DNA of 64,000 bases from Pseudomonas flexibilis (GCF_000802425.1 NZ_JRUD01000020.1:79192-143191), one strand, 5' to 3'; counted from the stretch's first letter, positions 51,937 through 62,276 are shown. Made by a program: numbers and translations. The notes: a model not told the origin generated them from the letters alone.

Positions 51937-52659
51937 CTACGCGAGCCCCAGCGTTTCCACCGCCAGCCCCGGGAAGTCGGTGATCACACTGTCCGCCCCG
52001 AAGTCGGCGAGGCGGCGCATCAGCGCCGGCTCATTGACCGTCCATACCGACACATGCAGCCCTTGCTGCTGCGCCTTGAGCAGGCGTTCCGGGGTGCACA
52101 GCGTCCAGTTCAGGGCCAGCAGGTCGCAACCGTACTGCTTCGCCACCTTGAGCGGGTCCAGCCAGGCATATTCGGCCACCAGGCCGCGCGACAGCTCAGG
52201 GGCCCAGTGGCGCAGGGCGCGCAATACCACGCGGGAGCTGGAGGTCACCGTGACCTTGTCGGCCAGCCCGTACCGTTCGGTCAGCGCATGAATTGCCTTG
52301 ACGGTGCGGCTGGCGCGCTCGCGCGAGGCGCTCTTGACCTCCAGTTGCCAGTGCTCGAACGGGCACTGCTCGAACAGTTCGGCCAGGGTGGGAATCGGCG
52401 TCGGCTGTGGCCAGCCCGGGCCGCCCAGGCGCGCATCGTAGCTGCGCAGCTCCTCGGCACTGTGCTCGGCCACCTTGCCCCGCCGCCCTGTGGTGCGCTT
52501 GAGGGTCGGGTCGTGGATCACCATCAGCTCGCCGTCACGCGACAGGTGCAGGTCCAGCTCGCAGCGGGTGACGCCGTGCTCCAGGCATTTGCGGAAGCTG
52601 GCCAGAGTGTTTTCCGGGGCTTCGCCCTTGGCGCCGCGGTGGCCGTAGATCAGGGTCAT
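51937..52659 (-). CDS. Glycerophosphodiester phosphodiesterase, cytoplasmic type
   Basis: This 240-residue GDPD enzyme splits glycerophosphodiesters to glycerol-3-phosphate and an alcohol. The metal-binding GHRGAKGEAPENTLASF holds the catalytic His7, ELDLHLSRDGELMVIHD the second His and metal ligands, and QLEVKS the conserved Glu and Lys. There is no signal peptide, so it is of the UgpQ rather than GlpQ type. GGAGATT lies upstream of the ATG. Confidence 0.93.
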   Translation of the reverse strand: MTLIYGHRGAKGEAPENTLASFRKCLEHGVTRCELDLHLSRDGELMVIHDPTLKRTTGRRGKVAEHSAEELRSYDARLGGPGWPQPTPIPTLAELFEQCPFEHWQLEVKSASRERASRTVKAIHALTERYGLADKVTVTSSSRVVLRALRHWAPELSRGLVAEYAWLDPLKVAKQYGCDLLALNWTLCTPERLLKAQQQGLHVSVWTVNEPALMRRLADFGADSVITDFPGLAVETLGLA

Positions 52660-52678
52660 GCAATCTCCAGTGGCAGGG

Positions 52679-52972
52679 TCACTGGCCCTGCGCAGGGGGG
52701 GTGGGTCGCGGGTGGCGAACGCTGTCGATCACCTTGCCGCTTTCGAAATACACGGAAAAGCCGGGGTAGTCCCAGCGGCCGATGGGTGGTTGGCCAACGG
52801 CCGGATGGCGGGTTTCGGGTTGACCGAAGCGGGCTTCGACTGCCTGCTGGCTTTCACCCTGCCGAGGGAGGTGCAGGCCGGGATCCCCCTGCTGGCCCAC
52901 CGGCACGCGCAGGGTGTCGGCCGGAACGGAAAAGGGCAGCAGCAGGGCAAGCAGAAAAACGAGGCGGGTCAT
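52679..52972 (-). CDS. Small exported protein of unknown function
   Basis: This 97-residue protein has a signal peptide (MTRLVFLLALLLPFSVPA, cleavage after about 18) and a proline-rich mature part with QAVEARFGQPETRHPAVGQ and GRWDYPGFSVYFESGKVIDSV. The last stretch resembles small periplasmic proteins of the SmpA/BamE shape (a short G-x-P loop then a beta hairpin), but the link is weak. It lies 19 bases upstream of the phosphodiesterase on the same strand. Function unknown. Confidence 0.72.
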   Translation of the reverse strand: MTRLVFLLALLLPFSVPADTLRVPVGQQGDPGLHLPRQGESQQAVEARFGQPETRHPAVGQPPIGRWDYPGFSVYFESGKVIDSVRHPRPTPPAQGQ

Positions 52973-52982
52973 GCGCGGATTC

Positions 52983-53552
52983 TCATGGCTGATCGGAGAG
53001 TTCGCGGGCCTGGCGACGGGCCTGGGCCTGCTTCTGCAGGATATGCCGGGCCAGCAGCTGGCGTTGTGCGTCGGTCAACGCTTCGAACTCCGCGCCGATG
53101 TGGTAGCTGCCTTCGGACAGCGGCTGACAGTGCGCGACCCGTGCCCGTAGCAGCAGGCCCAGACCATGGGGCATCAACAGCAGGCGCAGGCCGACCAGCG
53201 CATCGCGCTCCAGCGCCTCGGCATGCTGGAAGCTGATGCCGCCTTCACTCAGGGTGACGGTCTGCGGTACGCCGAACTGTGCCTGCAGGCCGTGCGTCAT
53301 GGCCTGACCGATCAGGTCGATACGCCGGTTCATCACCCGCAGCAGGCTGCCGGTCAGGCGGTCGCGCTCGCCCATCTGGCGCAGCAGATGCTGGGCCTCG
53401 AAGTCCAGCAGGCTGAGTTCGCCGAGCAGATTGAACAGCTGTGCATCCTCCGGCAGCGCGGTGTCGCCGTCGTCCGCCAGCGGAACGATTTGCACTGCGA
53501 CCTGGTCTTCGATGCGGTAGTATTCGCGGCGATCTGCGTCTTGCATGGGCAT
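52983..53552 (-). CDS. PilZ-like domain protein with changed c-di-GMP motif
   Basis: This 189-residue protein begins with RREYYRIED, the RxxxR part of PilZ domains, and later has VTLSEGGISFQ, where the usual (D/N)xSxxG reads TxSxxG. About 90 helical residues lie between. The missing acidic/amide residue may weaken c-di-GMP binding. Two ATGs (53552, 53546) differ by two residues and neither has a strong ribosome site; the open frame to 53657 has no support. Divergent from lolC. Confidence 0.75.
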   Translation of the reverse strand: MPMQDADRREYYRIEDQVAVQIVPLADDGDTALPEDAQLFNLLGELSLLDFEAQHLLRQMGERDRLTGSLLRVMNRRIDLIGQAMTHGLQAQFGVPQTVTLSEGGISFQHAEALERDALVGLRLLLMPHGLGLLLRARVAHCQPLSEGSYHIGAEFEALTDAQRQLLARHILQKQAQARRQARELSDQP

Positions 53553-53695
53553 GGCGATCCGATGGCAAACTTGGGGTCGCCAGAGTGTAAGACGCCCGGC
53601 GTCCAACGGCCAGATGGCCAGACGCACCTGTGCCGGGATGTTTCGCCCGCCCCGCAAGAGGCGGTTTTCATGGCCGAACGGACGTTTCCTCCTTC

Positions 53696-54943
53696 ATGTT
53701 CAGACCGCTTCCAGTTTTCATCGGCACCCGCTATACCCGTGCCCGGCGCCGCAGTCGTTTCGTTTCCTTCATTTCCCTCACCTCCATGCTGGGTCTGGCC
53801 CTGGGCGTGATGGTGATGATTCTGGTGCTGTCGGTCATGAACGGCTTTGACCGCGAGATGCGCGAGCGGGTGCTGGGGATGGTGCCGCACGCCAGCCTGG
53901 AAACCGGCCAGGCGCTGAGTGGCTGGCCGGCGCTGGCCGAGCGCCTGCAGCAGCACCCCGAGGTGCTGGCGGTGGCCCCCTACACGCAGATGCAGGGGCT
54001 GCTGACGAATGCGGGCCAGGTGCAGAAAGTGCTGATCAACGCCGTCGACCCGCAGCGTGAGTCCCAGGTGTCGATTGTCGACCAGTTCTTTGTCGAAGGC
54101 GGCCTGGCGTCACTGCAGCCGGGTGAGTTCGGTCTGCTGATCGGCGACCGCGCCGCCGAGAAGCTCGGCGTGAAGATCGGTGACAAGGTCACCTTTGTCG
54201 CGCCCGAGGTGGCGGTGACCCCGGCCGGCATGTTCCCGCGCATGAAGCGCTTCACCGTGGCCGGCATCTTCCATGTCGGCGCCGGCGAAATCGACGGCTT
54301 CCTGGCCCTCGCCCATATCGAGGACGCCGCGCGCCTCAAGCGCTGGCGGCCGGATCAGGTGCAGGGCCTGCGCCTGAAGTTCGCCGACCTGTTCCAGGCG
54401 CCTGGCCTGTCCTGGCTGCTGGCCGGCAGCCTGGGCGAGGACTTCTTCGCCCGCGACTGGACCCGGACCCACGGCAACCTCTATCAGGCGATCCGCATGG
54501 AGAAGGCCATCATCGGCCTGCTGCTGTTGCTGATCGTCGCGGTCGCCGCGTTCAACATCATTTCCACCCTGGTGATGGTGGTCACCGACAAGAAATCCGA
54601 CATCGCCATCCTGCGCACCCTGGGCGCCTCGCCGGCGCGCATCATGGGCATCTTCATGGTGCAGGGCACGGTGATCGGCGTGGTCGGCACGTTGCTCGGC
54701 GCGCTGCTGGGTATCTTCGCGGCGCTGAACATCAGCGACGGCATCGCCGCGCTGGAGCGCCTGCTCGGCCACAAATTCCTCAGCGCCGAGGTGTACTTCA
54801 TCGACTACCTGCCGTCCCAGCTGCTGCTGGACGATGTGTTGATGGTCTGCGGCTCGGCCCTGCTGCTGAGCTTTCTCGCCACCCTTTATCCGGCCTGGCG
54901 TGCGGCGCGCACCCAGCCTGCGGAGGCTTTGCGTTATGAGTGA
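53696..54943 (+). CDS. lolC: Lipoprotein-releasing ABC permease LolC
   Basis: This 415-residue inner-membrane protein extracts outer-membrane lipoproteins for LolA. It has a first helix at about 20-45 ([22 protein letters not shown]), a MacB-like periplasmic domain (about 50-265) and three C-terminal helices of the FtsX type. The ATG at 53696 gives [18 protein letters not shown], matching the family. It overlaps lolD by eight bases. Closely related to the lolE product here. Confidence 0.92.
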   Translation: MFRPLPVFIGTRYTRARRRSRFVSFISLTSMLGLALGVMVMILVLSVMNGFDREMRERVLGMVPHASLETGQALSGWPALAERLQQHPEVLAVAPYTQMQGLLTNAGQVQKVLINAVDPQRESQVSIVDQFFVEGGLASLQPGEFGLLIGDRAAEKLGVKIGDKVTFVAPEVAVTPAGMFPRMKRFTVAGIFHVGAGEIDGFLALAHIEDAARLKRWRPDQVQGLRLKFADLFQAPGLSWLLAGSLGEDFFARDWTRTHGNLYQAIRMEKAIIGLLLLLIVAVAAFNIISTLVMVVTDKKSDIAILRTLGASPARIMGIFMVQGTVIGVVGTLLGALLGIFAALNISDGIAALERLLGHKFLSAEVYFIDYLPSQLLLDDVLMVCGSALLLSFLATLYPAWRAARTQPAEALRYE

Positions 54944-55619
54944 CAAGGCGGTGCTGAGCTGTCGCAACCTGGGCAAGAGCTACGAGGAAGGCCCGCAGCC
55001 GGTGGAAGTGCTCAGCGATGTGCAGCTGGAGCTGCTGCCCGGCGAGCGCGTGGCCATCGTCGGCAGTTCCGGCTCGGGCAAGAGCACGCTGCTCAACCTG
55101 CTGGGCGGGCTCGATACCCCGAGCAAGGGCAGCGTCTGGCTGGCTGGCGAGGAACTCTCGGCCCTCGGCGAGAAGGCCCGCGGCCTGCTGCGCAACCGGG
55201 CCCTGGGCTTCGTCTACCAGTTTCATCACCTGCTGCCGGAATTCACCGCCCTGGAGAACGTCTGCATGCCGCTGTTGATCGGCAAGACGCCGATTCCCGA
55301 AGCGCGCCGGCAGGCCAGCGAGCTGCTGGCGCGGGTCGGCCTCGGTCATCGCCTGGAGCACAAGCCGTCCGAGCTGTCCGGCGGCGAGCGTCAGCGCGTG
55401 GCCATCGCCCGTGCGCTGGTCAACCGCCCGGCGCTGGTGTTGCTCGACGAACCCACCGGCAACCTGGACCGGCATACCGCGCAGGGCATCCAGGAGCTGA
55501 TGCTGGAACTCAGCCAGTCGCTGCACACCGCCTTCCTGGTGGTGACTCACGACCCCGAGCTGGCGCGGCAGATGGACCGCGTGCTGCGGCTGGCCGAAGG
55601 CCGCCTGGTGGCGGAGTAG
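54936..55619 (+). CDS. lolD: Lipoprotein-releasing ABC ATPase LolD
   Basis: This 227-residue ATPase drives LolC/LolE. It has Walker [11 protein letters not shown]-loop [17 protein letters not shown], signature LSGGERQR and Walker [13 protein letters not shown]. The start [16 protein letters not shown] at 54936 overlaps the lolC stop, so it is coupled. The lolE gene follows after five bases. Confidence 0.97.
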   Translation: MSDKAVLSCRNLGKSYEEGPQPVEVLSDVQLELLPGERVAIVGSSGSGKSTLLNLLGGLDTPSKGSVWLAGEELSALGEKARGLLRNRALGFVYQFHHLLPEFTALENVCMPLLIGKTPIPEARRQASELLARVGLGHRLEHKPSELSGGERQRVAIARALVNRPALVLLDEPTGNLDRHTAQGIQELMLELSQSLHTAFLVVTHDPELARQMDRVLRLAEGRLVAE

Positions 55620-55624
55620 GGCGC

Positions 55625-56869
55625 ATGTTCAGACCCCTGGCCCTGTTCGTCGGCGCCCGCTACACGCGGGCCAAGCGGCGCAACCACTACATCTCCTTCA
55701 TCTCGCTGACCTCGATGCTGGGCCTGACCCTCGGCGTGCTGGCCATGATCGTGGTGCTGTCGGTGATGAACGGCTTCCAGAAGGAAATGAGCGGGCGCAT
55801 CCTCGGCACCGTGCCGCACGCCACGCTCACCGCCGCCGAACCGATGGACGACTGGCAGGCGGTGGCCGCCCGTGTGCAGGAGCACCCGCAAGTCACCGGC
55901 GCGGTGCCTTTGGCCGAGCTGGAAGGCATGCTCGCCTACAAGGGCGGCATGCTGCCGGTGCAGGTCAACGGCATCGATCCGTCCCGCGAGGATGACGTGT
56001 CGATCGTCGGCCGACACATGCTGCGCGGCGCGTTGAGCGACCTGCGGGCGGATGACTACGGCGTGGTGATCGGCGAGCTGATCGCCCGGCGCTTCGCCCT
56101 CGGCATCGGCGACAAGCTGACCCTGATCGTGCCCGAGGCCAGCGATTCGGCCGCCGGTGTCACGCCGCGCATGCAGCGCCTGACCGTGGCCGGTATCTTC
56201 AAGGTGGGCGCCGAGCTGGACGGCTCGCTGGCGTTGGTGCACATCGCCGATGCCGCGCAGATGCTGCGCCTGGAGCCCGGTCAGGTGCCGGCGCTGCGTC
56301 TGGCGGTCACCGACCTGGACGCGGCGCCGCGCATCGCGACAGAGCTCAGCGCGCAGCTGGGCGACGGCTACCGGATCGGCGACTGGACGCGCACCCAGGG
56401 CAGCCTGTTCGCCGCCATGCAGATGGAAAAGACCATGATCGGCCTGCTGCTGCTGCTAATCATCGCGGTGGCCGCCTTCAATATCATCGCCACGCTGATC
56501 ATGGTGGTGGCCGACAAGCGCACCGACATCGCCATCCTGCGCACCCTGGGCGCCACGCCCGGGCAGATCATGGCTACCTTCATGGTGCAGGGAACGCTGA
56601 TCGGCCTGGTGGGCACCGCGCTGGGCGGCGTGCTCGGTGTGCTGACGGCGCTGAATGTCAGCCAGTTGGTCGGCTGGCTGGAGCGCCTGAGCGGCCAGCA
56701 GATCCTCAGTTCCGACATCTATTTCGTCAGCTACCTGCCCTCCGACCTGCAATGGCTGGATGTGGCGCTGATCTGCACGGCGGCGCTGGTCCTGAGTTTC
56801 CTGGCTACCCTGTATCCGGCCTGGCGTGCGGCGCGCACCCAGCCGGCCGAAGCGCTCCGTTACGAGTAA
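55625..56869 (+). CDS. lolE: Lipoprotein-releasing ABC permease LolE
   Basis: This 414-residue partner of LolC has the same layout: helix near 18-45, periplasmic MacB-like domain, three C-terminal FtsX-type helices. TLGATPGQIMATFMVQGTLIGL is the coupling-helix region. It is about half identical to LolC by eye, including the shared ends ([18 protein letters not shown]), which suggests duplication. It follows lolD by five bases. Confidence 0.94.
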   Translation: MFRPLALFVGARYTRAKRRNHYISFISLTSMLGLTLGVLAMIVVLSVMNGFQKEMSGRILGTVPHATLTAAEPMDDWQAVAARVQEHPQVTGAVPLAELEGMLAYKGGMLPVQVNGIDPSREDDVSIVGRHMLRGALSDLRADDYGVVIGELIARRFALGIGDKLTLIVPEASDSAAGVTPRMQRLTVAGIFKVGAELDGSLALVHIADAAQMLRLEPGQVPALRLAVTDLDAAPRIATELSAQLGDGYRIGDWTRTQGSLFAAMQMEKTMIGLLLLLIIAVAAFNIIATLIMVVADKRTDIAILRTLGATPGQIMATFMVQGTLIGLVGTALGGVLGVLTALNVSQLVGWLERLSGQQILSSDIYFVSYLPSDLQWLDVALICTAALVLSFLATLYPAWRAARTQPAEALRYE

Positions 56870-56923
56870 CGCTTCACCCCCAGCCACCAACCGGAGGCAC
56901 GGACGCCCCCGGCGGAGAACCCG

Positions 56924-59146
56924 ATGCGCACAGGGATGCTGGCGCTGGGCGCGGGCCTGCTGGCCCTGCGCTTTCTTCCTGACTTGCCCGGAACGCCCTG
57001 GCTGCTGCTGATGGCCGCGGTCGGCGTACTGCTGCTCCCGTTTCGCAGCTACCCACTGGGGCTGTTCGCCCTTGGCCTGGCCTGGGCCTGCGCCTCGGCG
57101 CAGTTGGCGCTGGATGACCGGCTGAGTCCTGAGCTGGACGGTCGCATCCTTTGGCTGGAGGGCGAGGTGGTCGGCCTGCCGGAACAACGTGACGGCGTGG
57201 TGCGCTTCGTGCTGGAAGAGCCGAGCGCGCGACGCGCCGAACTGCCCGCCCGGCTGCGCCTGAGCTGGCCGCAGGGGCCGGCGCTGCACAGTGGCGAGCG
57301 CTGGCGCCTGGCGGTGCATCTCAAGCGGCCCCACGGCATGCTGAACCCCGGTGGCTTCGATTACGAGGCCTGGCTGCTCGCCCAGCGTATCGGCGCCACC
57401 GGCACGGTGAAGAGTGGGGAACGGTTGGCGGAAGCCGAGGGTGTGCACACCTGGCGCGACGGCCTGCGTCAGCGGCTGCTGGCCATGCCGGCGTTCGGCC
57501 GCGAAGGCGGCCTGGTGGCGCTGGTGCTGGGCGACGGTTCGGGGCTGTCGAGCGCCGAGTGGCGGGTGCTGCAGGACACCGGCACCGTGCACCTGATGGT
57601 GATCTCCGGCCAGCACATCGGCCTGATCGCTCTGCTGGTCTACGGCGGGGTGGCCGGTCTGGCGCGCCTGGGAGTCTGGCCCGGGTTCCTGCCCTGGCTG
57701 CCCTGGGCCTGCGCGCTGGCCCTGGCGGCATCGCTCGGCTACGGCTGGCTGGCCGGCTTCGACGTGCCGGTGCAGCGCGCCTGCGCGATGCTCGCCCTGG
57801 TGCTGCTCTGGCGGCTGCGCTATCGCCAGCTGGGCATCTGGACGCCCTTGCTGGCCGCGTTGCTGCTGGTGCTGCTGATCGAGCCGCTGGCCAGCCTGCA
57901 GGCCGGCTTCTGGCTGTCCTTTGCGGCGGTGGGCGTGCTGCTGCTGGTGTTTTCCGGACGACTGGGTGGCTGGCCCTGGTGGCGCAGCCTGGGGCGCGCC
58001 CAGTGGGCCGCCGCGCTGGGGCTGCTGCCGGTGCTGCTGGCGTTGGCCTTGCCGGTGAGTGTCAGTGGTCCGCTGGCCAACCTGCTGGCTGTGCCCTGGG
58101 TCGGTTTCCTGGTGGTGCCCCTGGCGCTGCTGGCCACACTGCTGCTGCCGATGGCGCCGCTGGCCGAGGGCCTCTGGTGGCTGGCGGGCGGGGCGCTGGA
58201 GCTGCTGTTCCGCCTGCTGGAATGGCTGGCGGCGCTGTTGCCGGCCTGGCTGGGCGGGCACCTGCCGGCCTGGGTCTGGGCACTCGGTGCGCTGGGTGTC
58301 GTGCTGGTGCTGCTGCCGGCGGGCGTGCCGCTGCGCCTGCTCGGTCTGCCACTGGCGCTGCTGTTGCTGTTTCCTCCGCGTCCGTCGTTGCCGGAGGGGC
58401 AGGCGGAGGTCTGGCAACTGGATGTGGGGCAGGGCCTGGCAGTGCTGGTCCGCACCCGCGAGCATGCGCTGCTCTACGACGCCGCCGGGCGATTCGGTGA
58501 TTTCGATCTGGGCGAGCGCGTGGTGCTGCCGGCGCTGCGGGCGCTGGGCATCCAGCGCCTGGATACGCTGCTGATCAGCCATGGCGACAACGACCATGCT
58601 GGCGGGGCGGCGGCAGTGCTGCGCCACATGCCGGGCGCCACCTTGTGGAGCGGCGAGCCGCAGCGCCTGGCCGGCTTGAGCGCGCAAGCCTGCCCGTCCG
58701 GCGCGCGCTGGGAATGGGATGGCGTGGCGTTCCAGGTGTGGCGCTGGCCGCAGGCGCGCGGCGGCAACGACGCTTCCTGTGTGCTCTGGGTCGAGGCCGG
58801 CGGCGAGCGGCTGCTGCTCAGCGGCGACATCGATGCCCGCGCCGAGGCGGTGCTGCTGGGCAGCGGCCTCGACCTGCGCGCCGACTGGCTGCTGGCGCCG
58901 CACCATGGCAGCCGCTTCTCCTCGACGCCGGCGTTCATCGCCGCCGTGGCGCCGGCGACCGTGCTGTTCTCGCGCGGCGCGCACAATGCCTTCGGTCATC
59001 CCCATCCGCAGGTACTGGCCCGCTATGTCCGGCAGGGCGTGCAGCTCCATGACAATGTGACGGATGGCGCCCTGCGCATTAGCCTGGGTAGCCGCGCAAG
59101 CGCTCAAGGCTGGCGCTCCGAGCGGCGTTTCTGGCGAAAAAACTGA
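56924..59146 (+). CDS. comEC: ComEC/Rec2 family DNA uptake channel
   Basis: This 740-residue inner-membrane protein would carry single-stranded DNA across the membrane. A DUF4131-like start (about 1-200) is followed by the competence helix bundle (about 210-510, with HLMVISGQHIGLIALLVYG). A C-terminal metallo-beta-lactamase-like domain has LDVGQGLAVLV, SHGDNDHAGG and LAPHHGSRFSS. All three parts and motifs are intact, so natural transformation is possible. ATG behind GGAG. The exbB-type gene follows. Confidence 0.95.
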   Translation: MRTGMLALGAGLLALRFLPDLPGTPWLLLMAAVGVLLLPFRSYPLGLFALGLAWACASAQLALDDRLSPELDGRILWLEGEVVGLPEQRDGVVRFVLEEPSARRAELPARLRLSWPQGPALHSGERWRLAVHLKRPHGMLNPGGFDYEAWLLAQRIGATGTVKSGERLAEAEGVHTWRDGLRQRLLAMPAFGREGGLVALVLGDGSGLSSAEWRVLQDTGTVHLMVISGQHIGLIALLVYGGVAGLARLGVWPGFLPWLPWACALALAASLGYGWLAGFDVPVQRACAMLALVLLWRLRYRQLGIWTPLLAALLLVLLIEPLASLQAGFWLSFAAVGVLLLVFSGRLGGWPWWRSLGRAQWAAALGLLPVLLALALPVSVSGPLANLLAVPWVGFLVVPLALLATLLLPMAPLAEGLWWLAGGALELLFRLLEWLAALLPAWLGGHLPAWVWALGALGVVLVLLPAGVPLRLLGLPLALLLLFPPRPSLPEGQAEVWQLDVGQGLAVLVRTREHALLYDAAGRFGDFDLGERVVLPALRALGIQRLDTLLISHGDNDHAGGAAAVLRHMPGATLWSGEPQRLAGLSAQACPSGARWEWDGVAFQVWRWPQARGGNDASCVLWVEAGGERLLLSGDIDARAEAVLLGSGLDLRADWLLAPHHGSRFSSTPAFIAAVAPATVLFSRGAHNAFGHPHPQVLARYVRQGVQLHDNVTDGALRISLGSRASAQGWRSERRFWRKN

Positions 59147-59216
59147 GAAGCCGGGCGGTCGGCTGACGAATCACCCTGTGGTAGAGTGGCGCGCACTTTT
59201 CCGGAGGATTGCCACA

Positions 59217-59867
59217 GTGTGGGAATTGGTTAAAGCCGGCGGCTGGATCATGCTGCCGATCATTCTCTGCTCAGTCACGGCCGCAGCCATTATCGTCGAA
59301 CGCTTCTGGACCCTGCGTCCGTCGCGGGTCACCCCGCCGCATCTGCTGGGTCTGGTCTGGCGCTGGATCAAGGACAAGAAGCTCAACCACGAGCGCCTCA
59401 AGGAACTGCGCGCCAACTCGCCGCTGGGCGAGATCCTCGCCGCCGGGCTGGCCAACTCCCGGCACGGCCGCGACATCATGAAGGAATGCATCCAGGAAGC
59501 CGCTTCGCGGGTCATTCATGACCTGGAACGCTATCTCAACGCCCTGGGCACAATCGCCGGCATCGCCCCGCTGCTCGGCCTGCTCGGTACGGTGTTGGCG
59601 ATGATCGACATCTTCAGCGCCTTCATGGGCTCGGGCATGGCCAACGCGCCGCTGCTCGCCGGCGGCATCGCCAAGGCGCTGATCACCACCGCCGCGGGCC
59701 TGATGGTCGGCATTCCGGCACTGTTCTTCCATCGCTACCTGCAGCGTCGCGTCGATGAGCTGGTGGTCGGCATGGAACAGGAAGCCATCAAGCTGGTGGA
59801 CGTGGTGCACGGTGAGCGCAGCGTCGACCTGGCCGAGAGCAACAAGCGCGAGGGCAGCAAGGCGTGA
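59217..59867 (+). CDS. MotA/TolQ/ExbB proton-channel family protein
   Basis: This 216-residue protein has three helices (near 10-30, 110-135, 160-185). GTIAGIAPLLGLLGTVLAMIDIF and ITTAAGLMVGIPALFFHRYL are the family motifs. With the ExbD-like product it would form a proton-driven motor. The GTG at 59217 lies eight bases after GGAGGA; the frame upstream from 59064 is comEC shadow. Its place in front of lpxK is the same as in P. aeruginosa (orf PA2983 as I recall). Confidence 0.92.
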   Translation: MWELVKAGGWIMLPIILCSVTAAAIIVERFWTLRPSRVTPPHLLGLVWRWIKDKKLNHERLKELRANSPLGEILAAGLANSRHGRDIMKECIQEAASRVIHDLERYLNALGTIAGIAPLLGLLGTVLAMIDIFSAFMGSGMANAPLLAGGIAKALITTAAGLMVGIPALFFHRYLQRRVDELVVGMEQEAIKLVDVVHGERSVDLAESNKREGSKA

Positions 59868-60292
59868 AATTCCGGCGCAGACAGCGGGACAACGTGGAGA
59901 TCGGTCTGGCCCCCCTGATCGATGTGGTCTTCATCCTGTTGCTGTTCTTCGTGGTCACCACCACCTTCACCCGGGAAACCCGCCTCAAGGTGGACCTGCC
60001 CGAGGCCGCCAGCGGCACGCCGCCCGAGGACGCTGAGGTGCGGCCGCTGGAAGTGCTGATCGGCGCCGACGGCAGCTTCTCGGTGAACGGCAAGGCCCTG
60101 GTGCAGAGCGACCTGAACAGCCTGATGACCTCCCTGCAACGGGAATCGGAAGGCGACAACAGCCTGCCACTGACCATCAGCGCCGATGGCAAGACGCCGC
60201 ATCAGGCGGTGATCATCGCCATGGACGCCGCCGGTAAACTCGGCTTCTCGCGGCTGCGCATCGCCACGGTCGAGGCCCAGGCGACGCCCTGA
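59864..60292 (+). CDS. ExbD/TolR family protein
   Basis: This 142-residue protein has one helix (about 18-36, [18 protein letters not shown]) with the conserved Asp in [12 protein letters not shown], and a periplasmic domain ending SRLRIATVE. It is the stator partner of the preceding ExbB-like protein and overlaps it by four bases. Its target outer-membrane system is not evident here. It overlaps lpxK by one base. Confidence 0.93.
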   Translation: MKFRRRQRDNVEIGLAPLIDVVFILLLFFVVTTTFTRETRLKVDLPEAASGTPPEDAEVRPLEVLIGADGSFSVNGKALVQSDLNSLMTSLQRESEGDNSLPLTISADGKTPHQAVIIAMDAAGKLGFSRLRIATVEAQATP

Positions 60293-61311
60293 TGAGTCTT
60301 TCCGATCGCTTGCTGAAGGCCTGGTACCAGGAACGCAATCATCCGGTGCTGGGCCTGTTGCGCCCTCTCGAATCCCTCTATCGCCGCGTGGTGCGCCGCA
60401 AGCGCGCCGCGTTCGTGGCGGGCCACGGCGAGATCTATCGCGCCCCGGTGCCGGTCATCGTGGTCGGCAACATCACCGTCGGCGGTACCGGTAAGACCCC
60501 ACTGATTCTCTGGCTGATCCAGCATTGCCGCGCCCGTGGACTACGGGTCGGCGTGGTCAGTCGCGGCTATGGCGCGAAGCCGCCAAGTCTGCCCTGGCGG
60601 GTGCTGCCCGAGCAGGACGCCGCGATGACCGGCGATGAGCCTGCGCTGATCGTGCGCCGTACCGGTGTGCCGCTGTTCATCGACCCGGATCGGGGCAGGG
60701 CGGTGCGCGCGCTGCTGGACAGCGAGCCGGTCGATCTCATCCTCTGCGACGACGGCCTGCAGCATTACCGACTGGCACGGGACCTGGAGCTGGTGCTGAT
60801 CGATGCTGCGCGTGGCCTGGGCAACCGCCGCTGCCTGCCGGCCGGTCCCTTGCGCGAGCCCGAGGAACGCCTGCAAAGCGTGGACGCCGTGCTGTTCAAT
60901 GGTGCGACCCACGACCGCGCCGAGGGCTACGCCTTTCACCTGCAGCCGGCCGAGCTGGTGCAGGTCAACAGCGGCGCGCGCCGCCCGCTCGGCTATTTCC
61001 CCCCGGACCAGAGCCTGCACGCGGTGGCCGGCATCGGCAACCCGCAGCGTTTCTTCGCCACCCTCGAAGCGCTACACTGGCGCCCGATTGCCCATCCCTT
61101 CGCCGATCATGCGCAGTACGACGCCGAGCAGCTGACCTTCAGCCCGCCGCTGCCGCTGCTGATGACCGAGAAGGATGCGGTCAAATGCCGTGACTTCGCC
61201 GCCGACGACTGGTGGTACCTGGCGGTCGATGCCGTGCCGTCGCCGGCCTTCGTCGCCTGGTTCGACACCCAGCTGGTGCGCCTGCTGCCGGAGCGCCTTC
61301 CCTGTTCGTGA
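60292..61311 (+). CDS. lpxK: Tetraacyldisaccharide 4'-kinase
   Basis: This 339-residue inner-membrane enzyme phosphorylates the 4' position of the lipid A precursor. The Walker A is [11 protein letters not shown] (59-69), VISRGYG-type sequence is present as [11 protein letters not shown], and [14 protein letters not shown] and [13 protein letters not shown] [13 protein letters not shown] are conserved. Coupled to the ExbD gene; ATG overlaps its stop. Essential for lipopolysaccharide. Confidence 0.97.
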   Translation: MSLSDRLLKAWYQERNHPVLGLLRPLESLYRRVVRRKRAAFVAGHGEIYRAPVPVIVVGNITVGGTGKTPLILWLIQHCRARGLRVGVVSRGYGAKPPSLPWRVLPEQDAAMTGDEPALIVRRTGVPLFIDPDRGRAVRALLDSEPVDLILCDDGLQHYRLARDLELVLIDAARGLGNRRCLPAGPLREPEERLQSVDAVLFNGATHDRAEGYAFHLQPAELVQVNSGARRPLGYFPPDQSLHAVAGIGNPQRFFATLEALHWRPIAHPFADHAQYDAEQLTFSPPLPLLMTEKDAVKCRDFAADDWWYLAVDAVPSPAFVAWFDTQLVRLLPERLPCS

Positions 61312-61321
61312 GGATTTCCCG

Positions 61322-61513
61322 ATGGACCCGAAACTGCTCGATATCCTGGCCTGCCCGGTATGCAAGGGCCCGTTGCAGCTCAGCGAGGACAAGACCGAGC
61401 TGATCAGCAAGGGCGCCGGCCTGGCCTACCCGATTCGCGACGGCATTCCGGTGATGCTGGAAAGCGAAGCCCGTACCCTGACCGTCGACGAGCGCCTGGA
61501 CACCCGTAAATGA
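61322..61513 (+). CDS. Trm112/YcaR family protein
   Basis: This 63-residue protein begins [21 protein letters not shown] and has [13 protein letters not shown], the signature of the Trm112 family (zinc-ribbon-like, here with only one CxxC). It always sits between lpxK and kdsB in gamma-proteobacteria. Function in bacteria is not settled. Its end overlaps kdsB by four bases. Confidence 0.92.
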   Translation: MDPKLLDILACPVCKGPLQLSEDKTELISKGAGLAYPIRDGIPVMLESEARTLTVDERLDTRK

Positions 61514-62274
61514 GCCAGGCTTTCACCGTCGTCATTCCCGCCCGCTACGCCTCCACCCGCCTGCCCGGCAAGCCGCTGCAGGACATCGCCGGCAAGCCGA
61601 TGATCCGGCATGTCTGGGAGCAGGCCTGCAAGTCCTCCGCCGCCCGGGTGGTGGTGGCCACCGACGATGCGCGCATCGTCGAGGCCTGTCGCGCCTTCGG
61701 CGCCGAGGTGCTGCTGACCCGCGCCGACCATGACTCCGGCACCGATCGTCTGGCCGAAGTGGCCAGCCAGCTGGGCCTGGCGGCCGACGCCATCGTGGTC
61801 AACGTGCAGGGCGACGAACCGCTGATTCCCCCGGCGATCATCGACCAGGTAGCCGCCAACCTGGCGGCCAACCCGCAGGCCGGTATCGCCACCCTGGCCG
61901 AGCCGATCCATGACGTGCAGGCGCTGTTCAATCCGAACGTGGTCAAGGTGGTCAGCGATGTGAGCGGCCTGGCGCTGACCTTCTCCCGCGCGCCGCTGCC
62001 CTGGGCCCGCGACGCCTTCGCCAGCAGCCGCGAACAGCTGCCCGAGGGCGTGCCCTACCGCCGCCACATCGGCATCTACGCCTACCGCGCCGGCTTCCTG
62101 CACGATTTTGTCGCCTGGGGCGCCTGCTGGCTGGAGAAGACCGAATCCCTGGAGCAGTTGCGTGCCCTCTGGCACGGCGTGCGCATTCATGTCGCCGACG
62201 CCCTCGAGGCGCCGCCGACCGGGGTGGACACACCCGAAGACCTGGAGCGCGTGCGCCGTCTACTGGGAGCCTGA
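61510..62274 (+). CDS. kdsB: CMP-KDO synthetase
   Basis: This 254-residue enzyme activates KDO with CTP for lipopolysaccharide inner core. [19 protein letters not shown] is the nucleotide loop. [32 protein letters not shown] and [11 protein letters not shown] are diagnostic. It is the same fold as the nonulosonate cytidylyltransferase at 1-573 but a clear KdsB. ATGA overlap with the Trm112 gene. Confidence 0.97.
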   Translation: MSQAFTVVIPARYASTRLPGKPLQDIAGKPMIRHVWEQACKSSAARVVVATDDARIVEACRAFGAEVLLTRADHDSGTDRLAEVASQLGLAADAIVVNVQGDEPLIPPAIIDQVAANLAANPQAGIATLAEPIHDVQALFNPNVVKVVSDVSGLALTFSRAPLPWARDAFASSREQLPEGVPYRRHIGIYAYRAGFLHDFVAWGACWLEKTESLEQLRALWHGVRIHVADALEAPPTGVDTPEDLERVRRLLGA

Positions 62275-62276
62275 GG

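Noticed and set aside
56456..59107. An 883-codon - strand frame opposite comEC and the end of lolE
   Set aside because: A Gln/Arg/His-rich low-complexity product typical of antisense frames; comEC is intact.
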